DNA from: Calditrichaceae bacterium
GTDB taxonomy: Bacteria > Calditrichota > Calditrichia > RBG-13-44-9 > J075
Assembly (NCBI GenBank): GCA_013360445.1
Contig: JABWBP010000025.1
Coordinates: 1 to 64,000, forward strand
Length of the DNA stretch: 64,000 nt
Direction of reading: 5' to 3'
The first letter of the stretch is position 1. Each line of letters starts with the position of its first letter. Both the position numbers and the translations under genes were made by a program. Shown one piece after another: positions 35,616 to 43,705 of the stretch. The notes beneath the pieces are model-generated. The model worked only from the letters and a program-made list of their open reading frames with translations, ran no database searches and was not told where the DNA came from.

Positions 35616-37262
35616 TTAAAAAAACATCCCCCAGAGGCCTCCCAGGATCACCATGAGCAACACCGAGAAGGCCACGTTCATGCGATTCCAGGCGGCGTAT
35701 TTTTCCCCGGCCATGCCCACCAGCGAGGTTTGGGAACCGTTGGCGGTGCTGAAAGTAAGGCCGTACACCTGCGCCGGGCGGGGCAACTCGGAGAGAAAGC
35801 TGACCAGCACGAAGATCCCGGAAGAGACCAGGAACAGGTAAACCGCAAAGTGAAGAAAATTGATCTTGACCAGGCCGATCAGCAATACGGAATGAAGCTG
35901 GCCGGCGTTATAGAACAACTCGCTGACCAGGCGGACCGCCCCGATAATTCCCCCGCCCGCCAGCGCCCAGATGGCTCCCCGGCCGTTCAGGCGCTTCCAA
36001 AAGATCCCTAACAGGAATACCGCAGCAATCGGCGGGCTGATGTACGCCTGCACGCTTTGCATGTAGATATAAATTTGCGAGCTGATCAGGCGGGTCAGGG
36101 GAACCCATAAAATCGCGGTGATCACCATTAAGGTGGTCGCCAGGCGTCCCATCAGCACCAGCCGGCGCTCCGAGGCGGAGGGGTTGAATAGTTTGTAAAA
36201 ATCCATGGTAAACAGCGTGGACGTGCTGTTAAAGCAGCTTGCCAGGGAAGACATCAGGGCGGCTAAGAGGCTGGCGATGATGACCCCTTTGAGGCCCGCG
36301 GGCAGCACAAAACTGGTGACCAGGATCGGATAAGCCTCATCGCCGGAAACTTCCGGGTACAACGCCGCGGCGATCAGCCCGGGAAGCACCAGGATGAACA
36401 CCGGCAGGATCTTGAGAAATCCCGCCAGGATGGTTCCGCTGCGGGCGTGGTTGATATTCCGGGCGCTCAGCACCCGCTGCACGATGTATTGATCGGTGCA
36501 CCAGTACCAGATACCCAAGATCGGCGCCCCGAACACCATGCCGGTCCAGGGAAAATCAGGATCGGAAACCGGCTTGAACATGGAAAAATAATCGGCGGGC
36601 AATCTTTCCTGTAATCCTGTAAAGCCTCCGACTTCGTTCAATCCAATGACCGTTAGCGTGATTGCCCCGCCGATTAAAATAACCGTTTGGATCAGCGAGG
36701 TGTAAATAACCGCTCCCAGGCCCCCCATAATGGTATAGATGCCGGTGAGCACCACCATAATGATGGTGGAGGTGTACATGTCCCAGCCCAATAATTCCTG
36801 CAGCAGCAGGCTGCCGGCAAACAAGGTTACAGAAATTTTGGTAAGAATGTAGGCGATGATCGAAACCGTGGTCAGGTAGATGCGGGAAGCTTTGTTGAAC
36901 CGTTTTTCGAGAAATTCGGGGATGGTGAAAATGCCGCTGTGCAGGTATATCGGCACAAAAATCCACCCTAACATCATGATGAAAATGGTAGCCATCCACT
37001 CGAAATTGCCAACCGCCAATCCCCGGGCCGCGCCGGAACCGGCCAGGCCGATAAAATGCTCGCTGGAAATATTCGTGGCAAATAGCGACGCCCCAATGGC
37101 GATCCAGCCCACGTTGCGCCCGGCCAGGAAGTAATTGGCGCTGCTATCCCCTCTTCTCCGGGAAGCCCAGATGCCCAGGCCCACGGTAACGGCAAAATAG
37201 GCCAGGATTACCCCAAAATCGATGTCTGATATATTTCCCACCAGCATTCGATCCGTTTTCAT
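35616..37262 (-). CDS. Sodium/solute symporter, SSS family (copy 2)
   Basis: This 548-residue SSS symporter closely resembles the one at 16878-18488: SANYFLAGRNVGW, GASLFATNISSEHFIGLAG, PEFLEKRFNKASRIYL, WYWCTDQYIVQRVLSARNINHARSGTIL. It has about 14 membrane segments. It is expected to import mono- or oligosaccharides with sodium. It is the first gene of an operon with the PPIase and the CBM9 protein, and its upstream region carries a candidate promoter and the shared palindromic operator. Two near-identical symporters in one locus may split sugar range or affinity. Confidence 0.9.
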   Translation of the reverse strand: MKTDRMLVGNISDIDFGVILAYFAVTVGLGIWASRRRGDSSANYFLAGRNVGWIAIGASLFATNISSEHFIGLAGSGAARGLAVGNFEWMATIFIMMLGWIFVPIYLHSGIFTIPEFLEKRFNKASRIYLTTVSIIAYILTKISVTLFAGSLLLQELLGWDMYTSTIIMVVLTGIYTIMGGLGAVIYTSLIQTVILIGGAITLTVIGLNEVGGFTGLQERLPADYFSMFKPVSDPDFPWTGMVFGAPILGIWYWCTDQYIVQRVLSARNINHARSGTILAGFLKILPVFILVLPGLIAAALYPEVSGDEAYPILVTSFVLPAGLKGVIIASLLAALMSSLASCFNSTSTLFTMDFYKLFNPSASERRLVLMGRLATTLMVITAILWVPLTRLISSQIYIYMQSVQAYISPPIAAVFLLGIFWKRLNGRGAIWALAGGGIIGAVRLVSELFYNAGQLHSVLLIGLVKINFLHFAVYLFLVSSGIFVLVSFLSELPRPAQVYGLTFSTANGSQTSLVGMAGEKYAAWNRMNVAFSVLLMVILGGLWGMFF

Positions 37263-37315
37263 CCGGCCTGAACAAAACAGAAATGATGCCAGGAAAATAG
37301 CTGTTTTATAAGATT

Positions 37316-37344
37316 ATGATATTCCTTGAATTAACACTTCACAA
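37316..37344 (-). promoter_or_regulatory. Putative sigma-70 promoter of the symporter 2 operon
   Basis: On the minus strand TTGTGA (37344-37339) and TATCAT (37321-37316) are 17 nt apart, giving a start near 37309. The conserved palindromic element lies about 50 nt upstream of the -35 box, where an activator would bind. Confidence 0.45.
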
Positions 37345-37376
37345 AAAAATGCTGCGGGTGCATCATTGTTATAATA

Positions 37377-37408
37377 ATGATAAGGAGAGATTATCAAATT
37401 GATAATGC
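37377..37408. promoter_or_regulatory. Candidate operator (ATGATAA-N7-TTATCAAATTGATAA)
   Basis: ATGATAA (37377-37383), 7 nt, then the perfect palindrome TTATCAAATTGATAA (37391-37405). A matching element with 8-nt spacing lies at 46581-46610, upstream of the other long operon of the locus. Distances to the start codons are about 136 and 150 bp. It is probably the binding site of a regulator common to both units; no regulator gene is seen in the locus. Confidence 0.5.
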
Positions 37409-37934
37409 GATTGGGAATGAAGAGGAATAATCAATCTGCTGCTGAATCATTTCCGCGAAAGCGCATAGGCATAAACTTAAGCGTCTGAAGGCTATCAATC
37501 GGGGTTAAAACCCCTTCGTTTCGAGTAGATTTCGCATTCCCCGCGATGAATCGCGGGGCTATTCAGATCAATTGCCCCGACATTTATGTCGGGGGGTTTT
37601 TAACCCCCATTCCTGGCCTTCAATCCCTTAGGTTTACGCCTATGCGCGAAAGCGGGAATCTATAAAGAGGATGTTTGGAAAGTATTATTTTTCGCCACAA
37701 AGACACTAAGACACCAGGTTTCACCAGGGTTTTTTAAAAATTTGCTTCTGAAAAATCGCTTTTCTTTGTGATTCTTTGAGCCTTTGTGTCTTCGTGGCTA
37801 CTTTTCAAACCCGCACTAAGTTACCGGCATTCAATCTTTAAACGTAACGAATTGGTGCAATTTGACATGCGCCCTTACGCCGCTATTCTATATCCTTGCA
37901 TCCTTCATCCCTTACCCCTTATCCTTCATCCTTT

Positions 37935-39890
37935 TTAATCCGGCTTTTCTAACCTTTCCAGAAACGTGATCGCGGGCTGAAATCGAGGATTGATCTGCAG
38001 GATCTCCCGGAGAACTTTCCGGGCGTCTTCTTTCCGCTTGGCGTCCGCTAAAAATCCGGCCAGGTAAAACCGGGCGTTCAATTGTTGTTCTGCGGTGAGG
38101 TCGCGAGCGTAAGCGGCGTTCTCCATATTCCGGCAGGCCGCTTCCAATTTACCCTGTTTCCACTGGGCGAGGGCAAGCTGGTACCGGATCATCCCTTTGC
38201 CGCCGGCCAGGGGCAGGGCTTTTTCCAGGTAAACTTCCCGCTGCCCCCAGTTTTCCTCTATCTCGAAGGTTTTAGCAATTTGCAGCAAGGGATAAGGTTC
38301 ATCGGGAACGTACATGCTCACCGCCCAATATTCCTGCCGGGCGCGCTCGAAATCCTTTCGCGAGAGATACTCCTCCGCCAATTTATAGTGCGCTTTCGAC
38401 CAGACGTTATCTTCAAAAAGGTAGTGATAAGCGATTTTTGCCGCCGCCGGCTCCCGGTAAGGCCGGTAATCCCGGAAAGCCAGCGGTTTTTCCTCGAACG
38501 GCCAGCGATGCACCATTTCGAAAATTTTCAACAAGCCGATATCCCAATCCAGGTCGGTAACGAAATAGGGCGATCCGCCGGGCGTAAATTCGGGATCGGG
38601 GTTTTGCAGCCTCCCGCTGCCGGCAATGACGCGGTAAAACGTTTCGGCCATCAGGTAATATCCCTGCGGATTGGGGTGCAGATGGTCGCAGAGCAGCTCT
38701 TTGCCGATCAATCCCAGCGGGGAATGGGCCTTGAAAGTTTCCGGCAAATCCACCAGGGGAACGTAATGCTGCGCGGCAAGGTCGCGGATGATCCGGTTTA
38801 CATCCTCGCTGGCGCGGAAGCGGATCACGTCCAGGTCTTTCGCCCGGTATAGATACCGCGCCGCCGGTACGGAATCATGCAATACCGCGTAAGTCGCCCC
38901 TAATTGGTAACACAGCCGCGCGTCGAGGGAATCCAGCGCATACGCCGCCCGGTAGGACGCCAGACCGGCGGTAAAATTTCCTGCGCGAAAATAACCGTCG
39001 CCGGTTTCCAGCGCCTCTTTCAGCGCGGCTTGCTGCGCTTCGCTGAGACTGCTCGAGATCGCGCTTGCGAAGGGCGGCAAATCGCGCACGTTGCTCACCA
39101 GGTTACCGAGCATTACCGGGGTTTCTTTCTCCCGGCACATTTGCAGGATCATTCCCAGGTTGGTGCGGAAGGCGTTGAGGGTGCGGAGATATTTTTCGGA
39201 TTGATAGCCGATCTCCCGATCTTTGATGACGCCGGCCATGAGGGTGCGCTGCGCCTGCGCTCCCTTCACCGGCGGGGAGAACCGGGCGATGATGCGCTTC
39301 ATCATTTGCGCCAGGCGCAGTTTCTGCACTTTCAAATAAAACCGCACCAGCCGCTCGTTTTGCCCAACCCCGATGCTGGAGGCCGATCCGTAGGCCCCGT
39401 AAAATTCATTATGCCCCATGTAGATCAGCAGCAGGTCCGGCTCCTTATCGAGAATTTCCGGCAGCAAATCCAGCACCGTAAAACTGTTCACCGCGGAGAT
39501 GCCTAAGTTCAGCACTTCAAAACGGTATCCCGGGTACGCGCGGGAGAGCAGGAACTTCAACTGCTGCGGAAAGGGCACCTGGCAATCGAACGGAAAACCG
39601 GCGGTGCTGGAGCCGCCTAAGCAGAAAATGCGAAAGGCAGCGGGCGATTTCTCCCGGGCGAATTTTTCCGGCGCGGCCCCCGGCAGACTGACTTTTTGGG
39701 GATCGAAATAGCGCCGGGCTACCCACTGGTTGGTTTGATAGAATTTTTGGCCCTTCTCTTCGATCTCGAAAAACAGCGGTTCGGGGGTGAATATCCCCAA
39801 CAGGCGAAAGGCCAGCTCGAGGAAAATCAGCAGAACGGCCGGGAGCAGAACCAGGAAGAAAGTAAAGAGAATTTTTTTACCAGGTTTCAT
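37935..39890 (-). CDS. SGNH/GDSL-hydrolase with C-terminal TPR repeats
   Basis: This 651-residue protein has an N-terminal membrane anchor or uncleaved signal (about 7-30). The SGNH hydrolase domain has its blocks in order: FCLGGSSTAGFPF (nucleophile Ser), NLGISAVNS, YMGHNEFYGAYG and the catalytic pair in CDHLHPNPQGYYL. An interrupting helical segment (about 270-340) and C-terminal TPR repeats (about 500-645) flank it. Such enzymes remove acyl groups (for example acetyl) from sugars or polymers. In this locus deacetylation of glucan or hemicellulose is plausible but not shown. It ends the upstream operon at a repeat-rich gap. Confidence 0.8.
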   Translation of the reverse strand: MKPGKKILFTFFLVLLPAVLLIFLELAFRLLGIFTPEPLFFEIEEKGQKFYQTNQWVARRYFDPQKVSLPGAAPEKFAREKSPAAFRIFCLGGSSTAGFPFDCQVPFPQQLKFLLSRAYPGYRFEVLNLGISAVNSFTVLDLLPEILDKEPDLLLIYMGHNEFYGAYGSASSIGVGQNERLVRFYLKVQKLRLAQMMKRIIARFSPPVKGAQAQRTLMAGVIKDREIGYQSEKYLRTLNAFRTNLGMILQMCREKETPVMLGNLVSNVRDLPPFASAISSSLSEAQQAALKEALETGDGYFRAGNFTAGLASYRAAYALDSLDARLCYQLGATYAVLHDSVPAARYLYRAKDLDVIRFRASEDVNRIIRDLAAQHYVPLVDLPETFKAHSPLGLIGKELLCDHLHPNPQGYYLMAETFYRVIAGSGRLQNPDPEFTPGGSPYFVTDLDWDIGLLKIFEMVHRWPFEEKPLAFRDYRPYREPAAAKIAYHYLFEDNVWSKAHYKLAEEYLSRKDFERARQEYWAVSMYVPDEPYPLLQIAKTFEIEENWGQREVYLEKALPLAGGKGMIRYQLALAQWKQGKLEAACRNMENAAYARDLTAEQQLNARFYLAGFLADAKRKEDARKVLREILQINPRFQPAITFLERLEKPD

Positions 39891-40022
39891 GCCCGCCTCA
39901 TGCCCTCATTGGTGTGTCTTATCACGTGGTTTTTGACAATTTAAGGGTTGCCGCCTCATCCGTGGTTGCAGAGATTTTTTCCGAAGTTCTCCTCCTGGAA
40001 GCAGGGCGGTTGCATTCTCCTT

Positions 40023-40234
40023 ACGCCGAAGGCGTTACACATCACAGCCCAGGGTTCACCTCTTGCTGGTGAACCCCGGGCCAGGGGTAGGCAAATATGC
40101 CAAAACCCTGAAAGGGTTTTACAAAACCCGGCCTGTTAAACCCTTTCAGGGTTTTGACGGATTGGTTTTTCTCTTTCTGTCCCAGGGTTCGACGATGTCG
40201 AACCCTGGGCTGTGTTATATAACGCCTTCGGCGT
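40023..40234. repeat. Nested 212-bp inverted repeat
   Basis: The outer arms CGCCGAAGGCGTTACACATC (40024-40043) and ...ATAACGCCTTCGGCG, the middle arms GCCCAGGGTTC/GAACCCTGGGC, and the inner CAAAACCCTGAAAGGGTTTT/AAACCCTTTCAGGGTTTTG (about 40098-40153) are nested. It fills most of the 362-bp gap 39891-40252, in which no gene is seen. The element could fold into one long stem on either strand. Confidence 0.8.
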
Positions 40235-40252
40235 ATCGTGTTTGACGTAAAA

Positions 40253-41083
40253 CTATTCTACCCACCTGTAAACCCGCACGTACTCCACTTCCATGCGCTG
40301 GGGAAAGATGCTGTTATCCACCCCCTGCGCACCGCCCCAATTCCCCCCAATGGCGATGTTCAGGATCAGGTGAAACGCCTTGTCGAACGGCCAGGCCTGC
40401 CAGCCGGTCCCCTCGTTAAGGACCGTAAAATAGAGGGAATCATCCACAAACACCTCGATTTTGCCGGCGCTCCACTCCAGGGTGTAGGTATGGAAGGCGG
40501 TTTCCGCATCGGGAATATTGATAATCGCAGTTTTTTGGGTGCCGGCGGGCCAGTTGTAGAGGTGGGTGTGGATGGAGGCGTGGATCACCCCGGGGTCGTA
40601 ACCGACGTGCTCCATAATGTCGATCTCCCCGTTATCCGGCCAGCCGCCGTTGCCGTAGCTCCACTGGGTGGGCAGCATCCAGATCGCCGGCCAGGTTCCC
40701 CGGCCGGAAGGGAGCTTTGCGTTGATCTCGAAGCGCCCGAAAATCCAATCCCCTTTGCCGCGGGTCACCAGCCGGGCGGAAGTGTACTCGTTGCCGCCGA
40801 AATTCTCCCGATGGGCCTCGATGATCAGCCTGCCGTTCATCACCCGGGCATTATTGGGATTATTCTCGGTGTAATATTGCAGCTCGTTGTTTCCCCAACC
40901 GCTTCCGCCCACGTCATAGCCCCATTTGGCGGGGTCGGGCAGGCCGGTGGCGTCGAATTCATCCGACCAGACCAGCTCCCAGTGAGGATCCGGCTCATTC
41001 CCGGAAGAGCCGTTGGAATCTTTACTGCATCCGGCAGCAAAGCAGAAGATAAGTATGCTGATTATCCACGTTCTGCCATTCAT
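40253..41083 (-). CDS. GH16 beta-glucanase lipoprotein (laminarinase-type, A)
   Basis: This 276-residue protein starts at ATG 41083, behind AGGAG, and has a lipoprotein signal peptide (IISILIFCFAAGC). It is a single GH16 jelly-roll with the catalytic GEIDIMEHVG (EIDIME; nucleophile and acid Glu), the N-terminal WELVWSDEFDATGLPDPAKW and WPAIWMLP strands in normal order. It is laminarinase-like (endo-beta-1,3 or 1,3-1,4). It is anchored to the outer membrane or periplasm. It is a paralog of the GH16 gene at 45612-46454. Confidence 0.92.
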   Translation of the reverse strand: MNGRTWIISILIFCFAAGCSKDSNGSSGNEPDPHWELVWSDEFDATGLPDPAKWGYDVGGSGWGNNELQYYTENNPNNARVMNGRLIIEAHRENFGGNEYTSARLVTRGKGDWIFGRFEINAKLPSGRGTWPAIWMLPTQWSYGNGGWPDNGEIDIMEHVGYDPGVIHASIHTHLYNWPAGTQKTAIINIPDAETAFHTYTLEWSAGKIEVFVDDSLYFTVLNEGTGWQAWPFDKAFHLILNIAIGGNWGGAQGVDNSIFPQRMEVEYVRVYRWVE

Positions 41084-41242
41084 ATCATGCTCCTGAAATG
41101 ATAGTGTAAACAGCAATCAGCGGTCAGCTTTTAGCGATCAGCGGTCTGTTGTCAGCCTCAAAAATTCCCATAGCTACTCTCCGCAAAGGTATTCCCGCTG
41201 AACGTCCGGCATAAGCCGCTGCCCGACTGCGACGCACAACCC

Positions 41243-41590
41243 TCATCTTAACCCTACCAGAGCGTCAAGCACCAGTGCAAGCACTACCCCCACTGCATTG
41301 GCCACCAAGTCGACTGAATCGTACACGTTTGTCATTACACCGAATCCATTCGTAACCTCGAAAAGTTCTACGACCAGAAGAGCAATGCCGGCGGTCACTA
41401 ACCTTCCATACCTCCAGCCAGAGGTCAAAATCCTAACCACAAAGTATACAGCGAACGAGGCGGAGACGTTACCACTGTAGCTGTGGATAATCTCCACAAA
41501 AGGTCCAGAGTAATGCCTCGTGAGTACAAGTGCCGCAACGCCCAAGAGGACGAAAAAAACGTTACGCGCCTTGGGTGTCGTCTTGACCAT
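41243..41590 (-). CDS. VanZ-like membrane protein
   Basis: This protein has 115 residues from ATG 41590 (GGAG 10 nt upstream); an in-frame ATG at 41632 would give 129. It has four predicted membrane segments and a VanZ-like pattern (SYSGNVSASFAVYFVVRIL, VELFEVTNGFGVM, YDSVDLVANAVGVVLALV). Role unknown; relatives are linked to glycopeptide resistance and small membrane enzymes. Codon use and the lack of any link to glycan breakdown make it an insert between two GH16 genes. The minus-strand sequence before it contains GTTAGAC (41653-41647), like an integron core site. Confidence 0.7.
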   Translation of the reverse strand: MVKTTPKARNVFFVLLGVAALVLTRHYSGPFVEIIHSYSGNVSASFAVYFVVRILTSGWRYGRLVTAGIALLVVELFEVTNGFGVMTNVYDSVDLVANAVGVVLALVLDALVGLR

Positions 41591-41718
41591 TAATGAATCT
41601 CCACCAGCATCAGTTGGGCATATGCGACTCATTTAGCGGAAGTGCCGTCTAACTCAGTGTTTACCGGCTCTGTAAAGCATCTTTCAAGTTGATCGCTGAT
41701 AGCTTCAGTTACGGGCAA

Positions 41719-43521
41719 TTAACGGATAAGAACCAGCTTCCGGGCAGCTTGCGGCGCGCCGTCGAGGGAAACCCGGCAGATGTAGATTCCGCCGGGCAGG
41801 CCGTTCGCCTCGAAGCGGATCGCGTGCAGCCCTGCGGCCTGGAACCCGCTCACCGGCTTTTCGATCATTTGCCCGGTGATGTTGTAAATTTCCACATCCA
41901 CCCTGCCGGAGCGGGGAAGCCGGTATCGAATGGTCGTCGCAGGATTGAAGGGATTGGGGAAAATATCCAATTGGAAATCACCGGGAACGAATTGCGACCC
42001 TCCCGGCGCTAACCCGGTGGGAACCCGCTCGATGCGCAACCCGCTCAGCACCGTTTCCCCGGTTTCCGCCCGGAAATAGAGATTCAGCATCCCGTCGTTA
42101 ACGCTGAGGTTATTGATCTGCTTTTCCAGGGCGGCGTTCATTCCCGATGCGGCAAAAATATCCAGGTTGTCGAGCACTTGCTGCCCTTCCGCGGCAACGT
42201 CGAACACCCGCTGCCCGGCGGCGTTGTGCTGGGTTTCGGCAAACATCAGGGTGAGATTATAGACTCCGCGATCCAGGCGCGCCTGGTAAAAGGTAATATT
42301 CCGCAGTTCGGATTGATACACCTCATCCTCATCAGTGCCGCCGATGGGCAGGCCCGGGTTCAATATCGCCGCACCGCCGGTGGAGCCGTACTCCCGGGAG
42401 TAATCCCACACCTGGTCCTTTAAATAGCCATTCCAGGCATTTCCGCCCACGTTTAATTTCGCGGGAGACGGCAGAGGAGTTTTCACGATGGTGATCTGCA
42501 GCGGCATAGCATTGGGCGACGGGGCGCGGTCTTTGATCCCGCTGGCAATCAGGTTATAGGCAACGGCGAGGTCGATATTGGGAACGGCCAATTCCACGGA
42601 GCGGTTATCCGGTTGCAGCGTCGCCAGGCCGACCGCCAGGCCGGGAACGATGTAATTGGAAGCCGTCTGGGCGCTGGCGGTCTCGACCTCTTCGGAAAAA
42701 AATACCAACAGCTTGTTCTCATAAGAGCGCGCCCAGACCAGGTAGGGAGGCTGGTTATCCAGGTCGATCACCGGGCTGCCGTTGTATCCGATGGCGTTGG
42801 CGGCGGTGAGGCACAACACCAAATAACCGTTGAAGAAAACCGCGTTCTCGGGGATGAGATCGGAATTGTTCCCAACCCAGGTGTGATTGCCCTTGCTCCA
42901 GCGGCTGGTGTTCCAGTTGTCGAAATCGTCGCTCCATTGCAGGGTAAAATTGTCTCCCACCCCGGGGGTGTAGGAATAGTTTTTTACCCAGTCGTAGTAA
43001 GCGTACACCGGCAGGATGGCGGGGTTGAACGGCCCCGCCCACTCCACCGATTCCGGCTGCCAGATGTTCATCATGTTTTTTTGGGGGCGGAACAAGGTGG
43101 GGATGTGGCTCCCGGTCTGGCGGTAGGTTTCGAATCCATCCACGAACCAGGCCACGTAATCGGGGGTCCATTCAATCGCATAGACGTGAAAAGACTGGTG
43201 GGGATTATATTGCAGGGTATCGCGATAGGGGTGGTTTACCTGCCCGGGGGTAATGGTATTGAATTGGGCCTCGTTATTGTAGCGCCCCATGATCTCGATG
43301 TCGATCTCATTCCAGTTTGCCGGAAGCCCGGTTCCGTCATAATACGTGAAGAACGAAGAGAGCAGCCCGCTCCCGGCGGCGGACTTCAAACGCACCTCAA
43401 AGCGGCCGTAGGTGAAGGGCTGGTTGGTGCGCAGTTCCGCGCCTTTGTAGGGTTTCGCTTGCAGGGCGGCAAAACTTCCCAAAATCGTTGCGAGCAGGAT
43501 GAAGCCGGTAAATATTTTCAT
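41719..43521 (-). CDS. Circularly permuted GH16 licheninase with malectin and sorting domains
   Basis: This 600-residue protein starts at ATG 43521, behind GGGAG. After the signal peptide (1-22) the GH16 domain opens directly at KPYKGAELRTNQPFTYGRFE, with catalytic E72, D74 and E76 in NEIDIE and WTPDYVAWFVDG. The strands normally at the N-terminus (WSDDFDNWNTSRWSKGNHTW and ENAVFFNGYLVLCLT) come last, at about 193-240. This is the order of the naturally permuted Fibrobacter succinogenes licheninase. An Ig-like domain (about 258-355), a malectin-like domain (about 360-515) and a sorting domain (about 525-600) follow. It should cleave mixed-linkage beta-1,3-1,4-glucan outside the cell. Confidence 0.9.
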   Translation of the reverse strand: MKIFTGFILLATILGSFAALQAKPYKGAELRTNQPFTYGRFEVRLKSAAGSGLLSSFFTYYDGTGLPANWNEIDIEIMGRYNNEAQFNTITPGQVNHPYRDTLQYNPHQSFHVYAIEWTPDYVAWFVDGFETYRQTGSHIPTLFRPQKNMMNIWQPESVEWAGPFNPAILPVYAYYDWVKNYSYTPGVGDNFTLQWSDDFDNWNTSRWSKGNHTWVGNNSDLIPENAVFFNGYLVLCLTAANAIGYNGSPVIDLDNQPPYLVWARSYENKLLVFFSEEVETASAQTASNYIVPGLAVGLATLQPDNRSVELAVPNIDLAVAYNLIASGIKDRAPSPNAMPLQITIVKTPLPSPAKLNVGGNAWNGYLKDQVWDYSREYGSTGGAAILNPGLPIGGTDEDEVYQSELRNITFYQARLDRGVYNLTLMFAETQHNAAGQRVFDVAAEGQQVLDNLDIFAASGMNAALEKQINNLSVNDGMLNLYFRAETGETVLSGLRIERVPTGLAPGGSQFVPGDFQLDIFPNPFNPATTIRYRLPRSGRVDVEIYNITGQMIEKPVSGFQAAGLHAIRFEANGLPGGIYICRVSLDGAPQAARKLVLIR

Positions 43522-43571
43522 CAATATCTCCCTTTGAATTGTCCCGACATTTTGTGGCGCTTTTTCTCGAC

Positions 43572-43628
43572 GGAGTGCAAAACTTCAGTTTTGCACGTGT
43601 GCAATGCAAAGCTGAAGCTTTGCACTCC
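43572..43628. repeat. Pair of oppositely oriented 24-bp palindromic elements
   Basis: GTGCAAAACTTCAGTTTTGC (43575-43594) and, 10 bp on, TGCAAAGCTGAAGCTTTGCA (43605-43624). The second is identical, with its CTCC flank, to the copy at 11480-11503. A third relative, GGAGTGCAAAATTTATTTTG, starts at 45585. They lie in the 184-bp gap between GH16 and GH3. Confidence 0.75.
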
Positions 43629-43705
43629 AATCAAAACACAACACCATCGACTTTGTTATTCCCGCGAAAGCAGGAATCCACTGTTTCTGCTGAGATAATG
43701 CCCCA

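Larger units (their letters stand above)
37263..37934. other. 672-bp intergenic region with promoter, operator and stacked palindromes
   Basis: Besides the promoter and operator, the gap holds CCCCGCGATGAATCGCGGGG (37539-37558) and CCCCGACATTTATGTCGGGG (37575-37594), both near-perfect palindromes inside a longer mirrored block (aggcataaac... / ...gtttacgccta, 37466-37642). A further imperfect inverted repeat lies at 37687-37802 (CACAAAGACAC / GTGTCTTCGTGG). No gene is seen. The CCCCGACATTTATG element recurs at 16768. Confidence 0.6.

Noticed and set aside
41160-41718. Complete integron cassette array
   Set aside because: No integrase gene and only one convincing core site; the second attC side does not fit the consensus.
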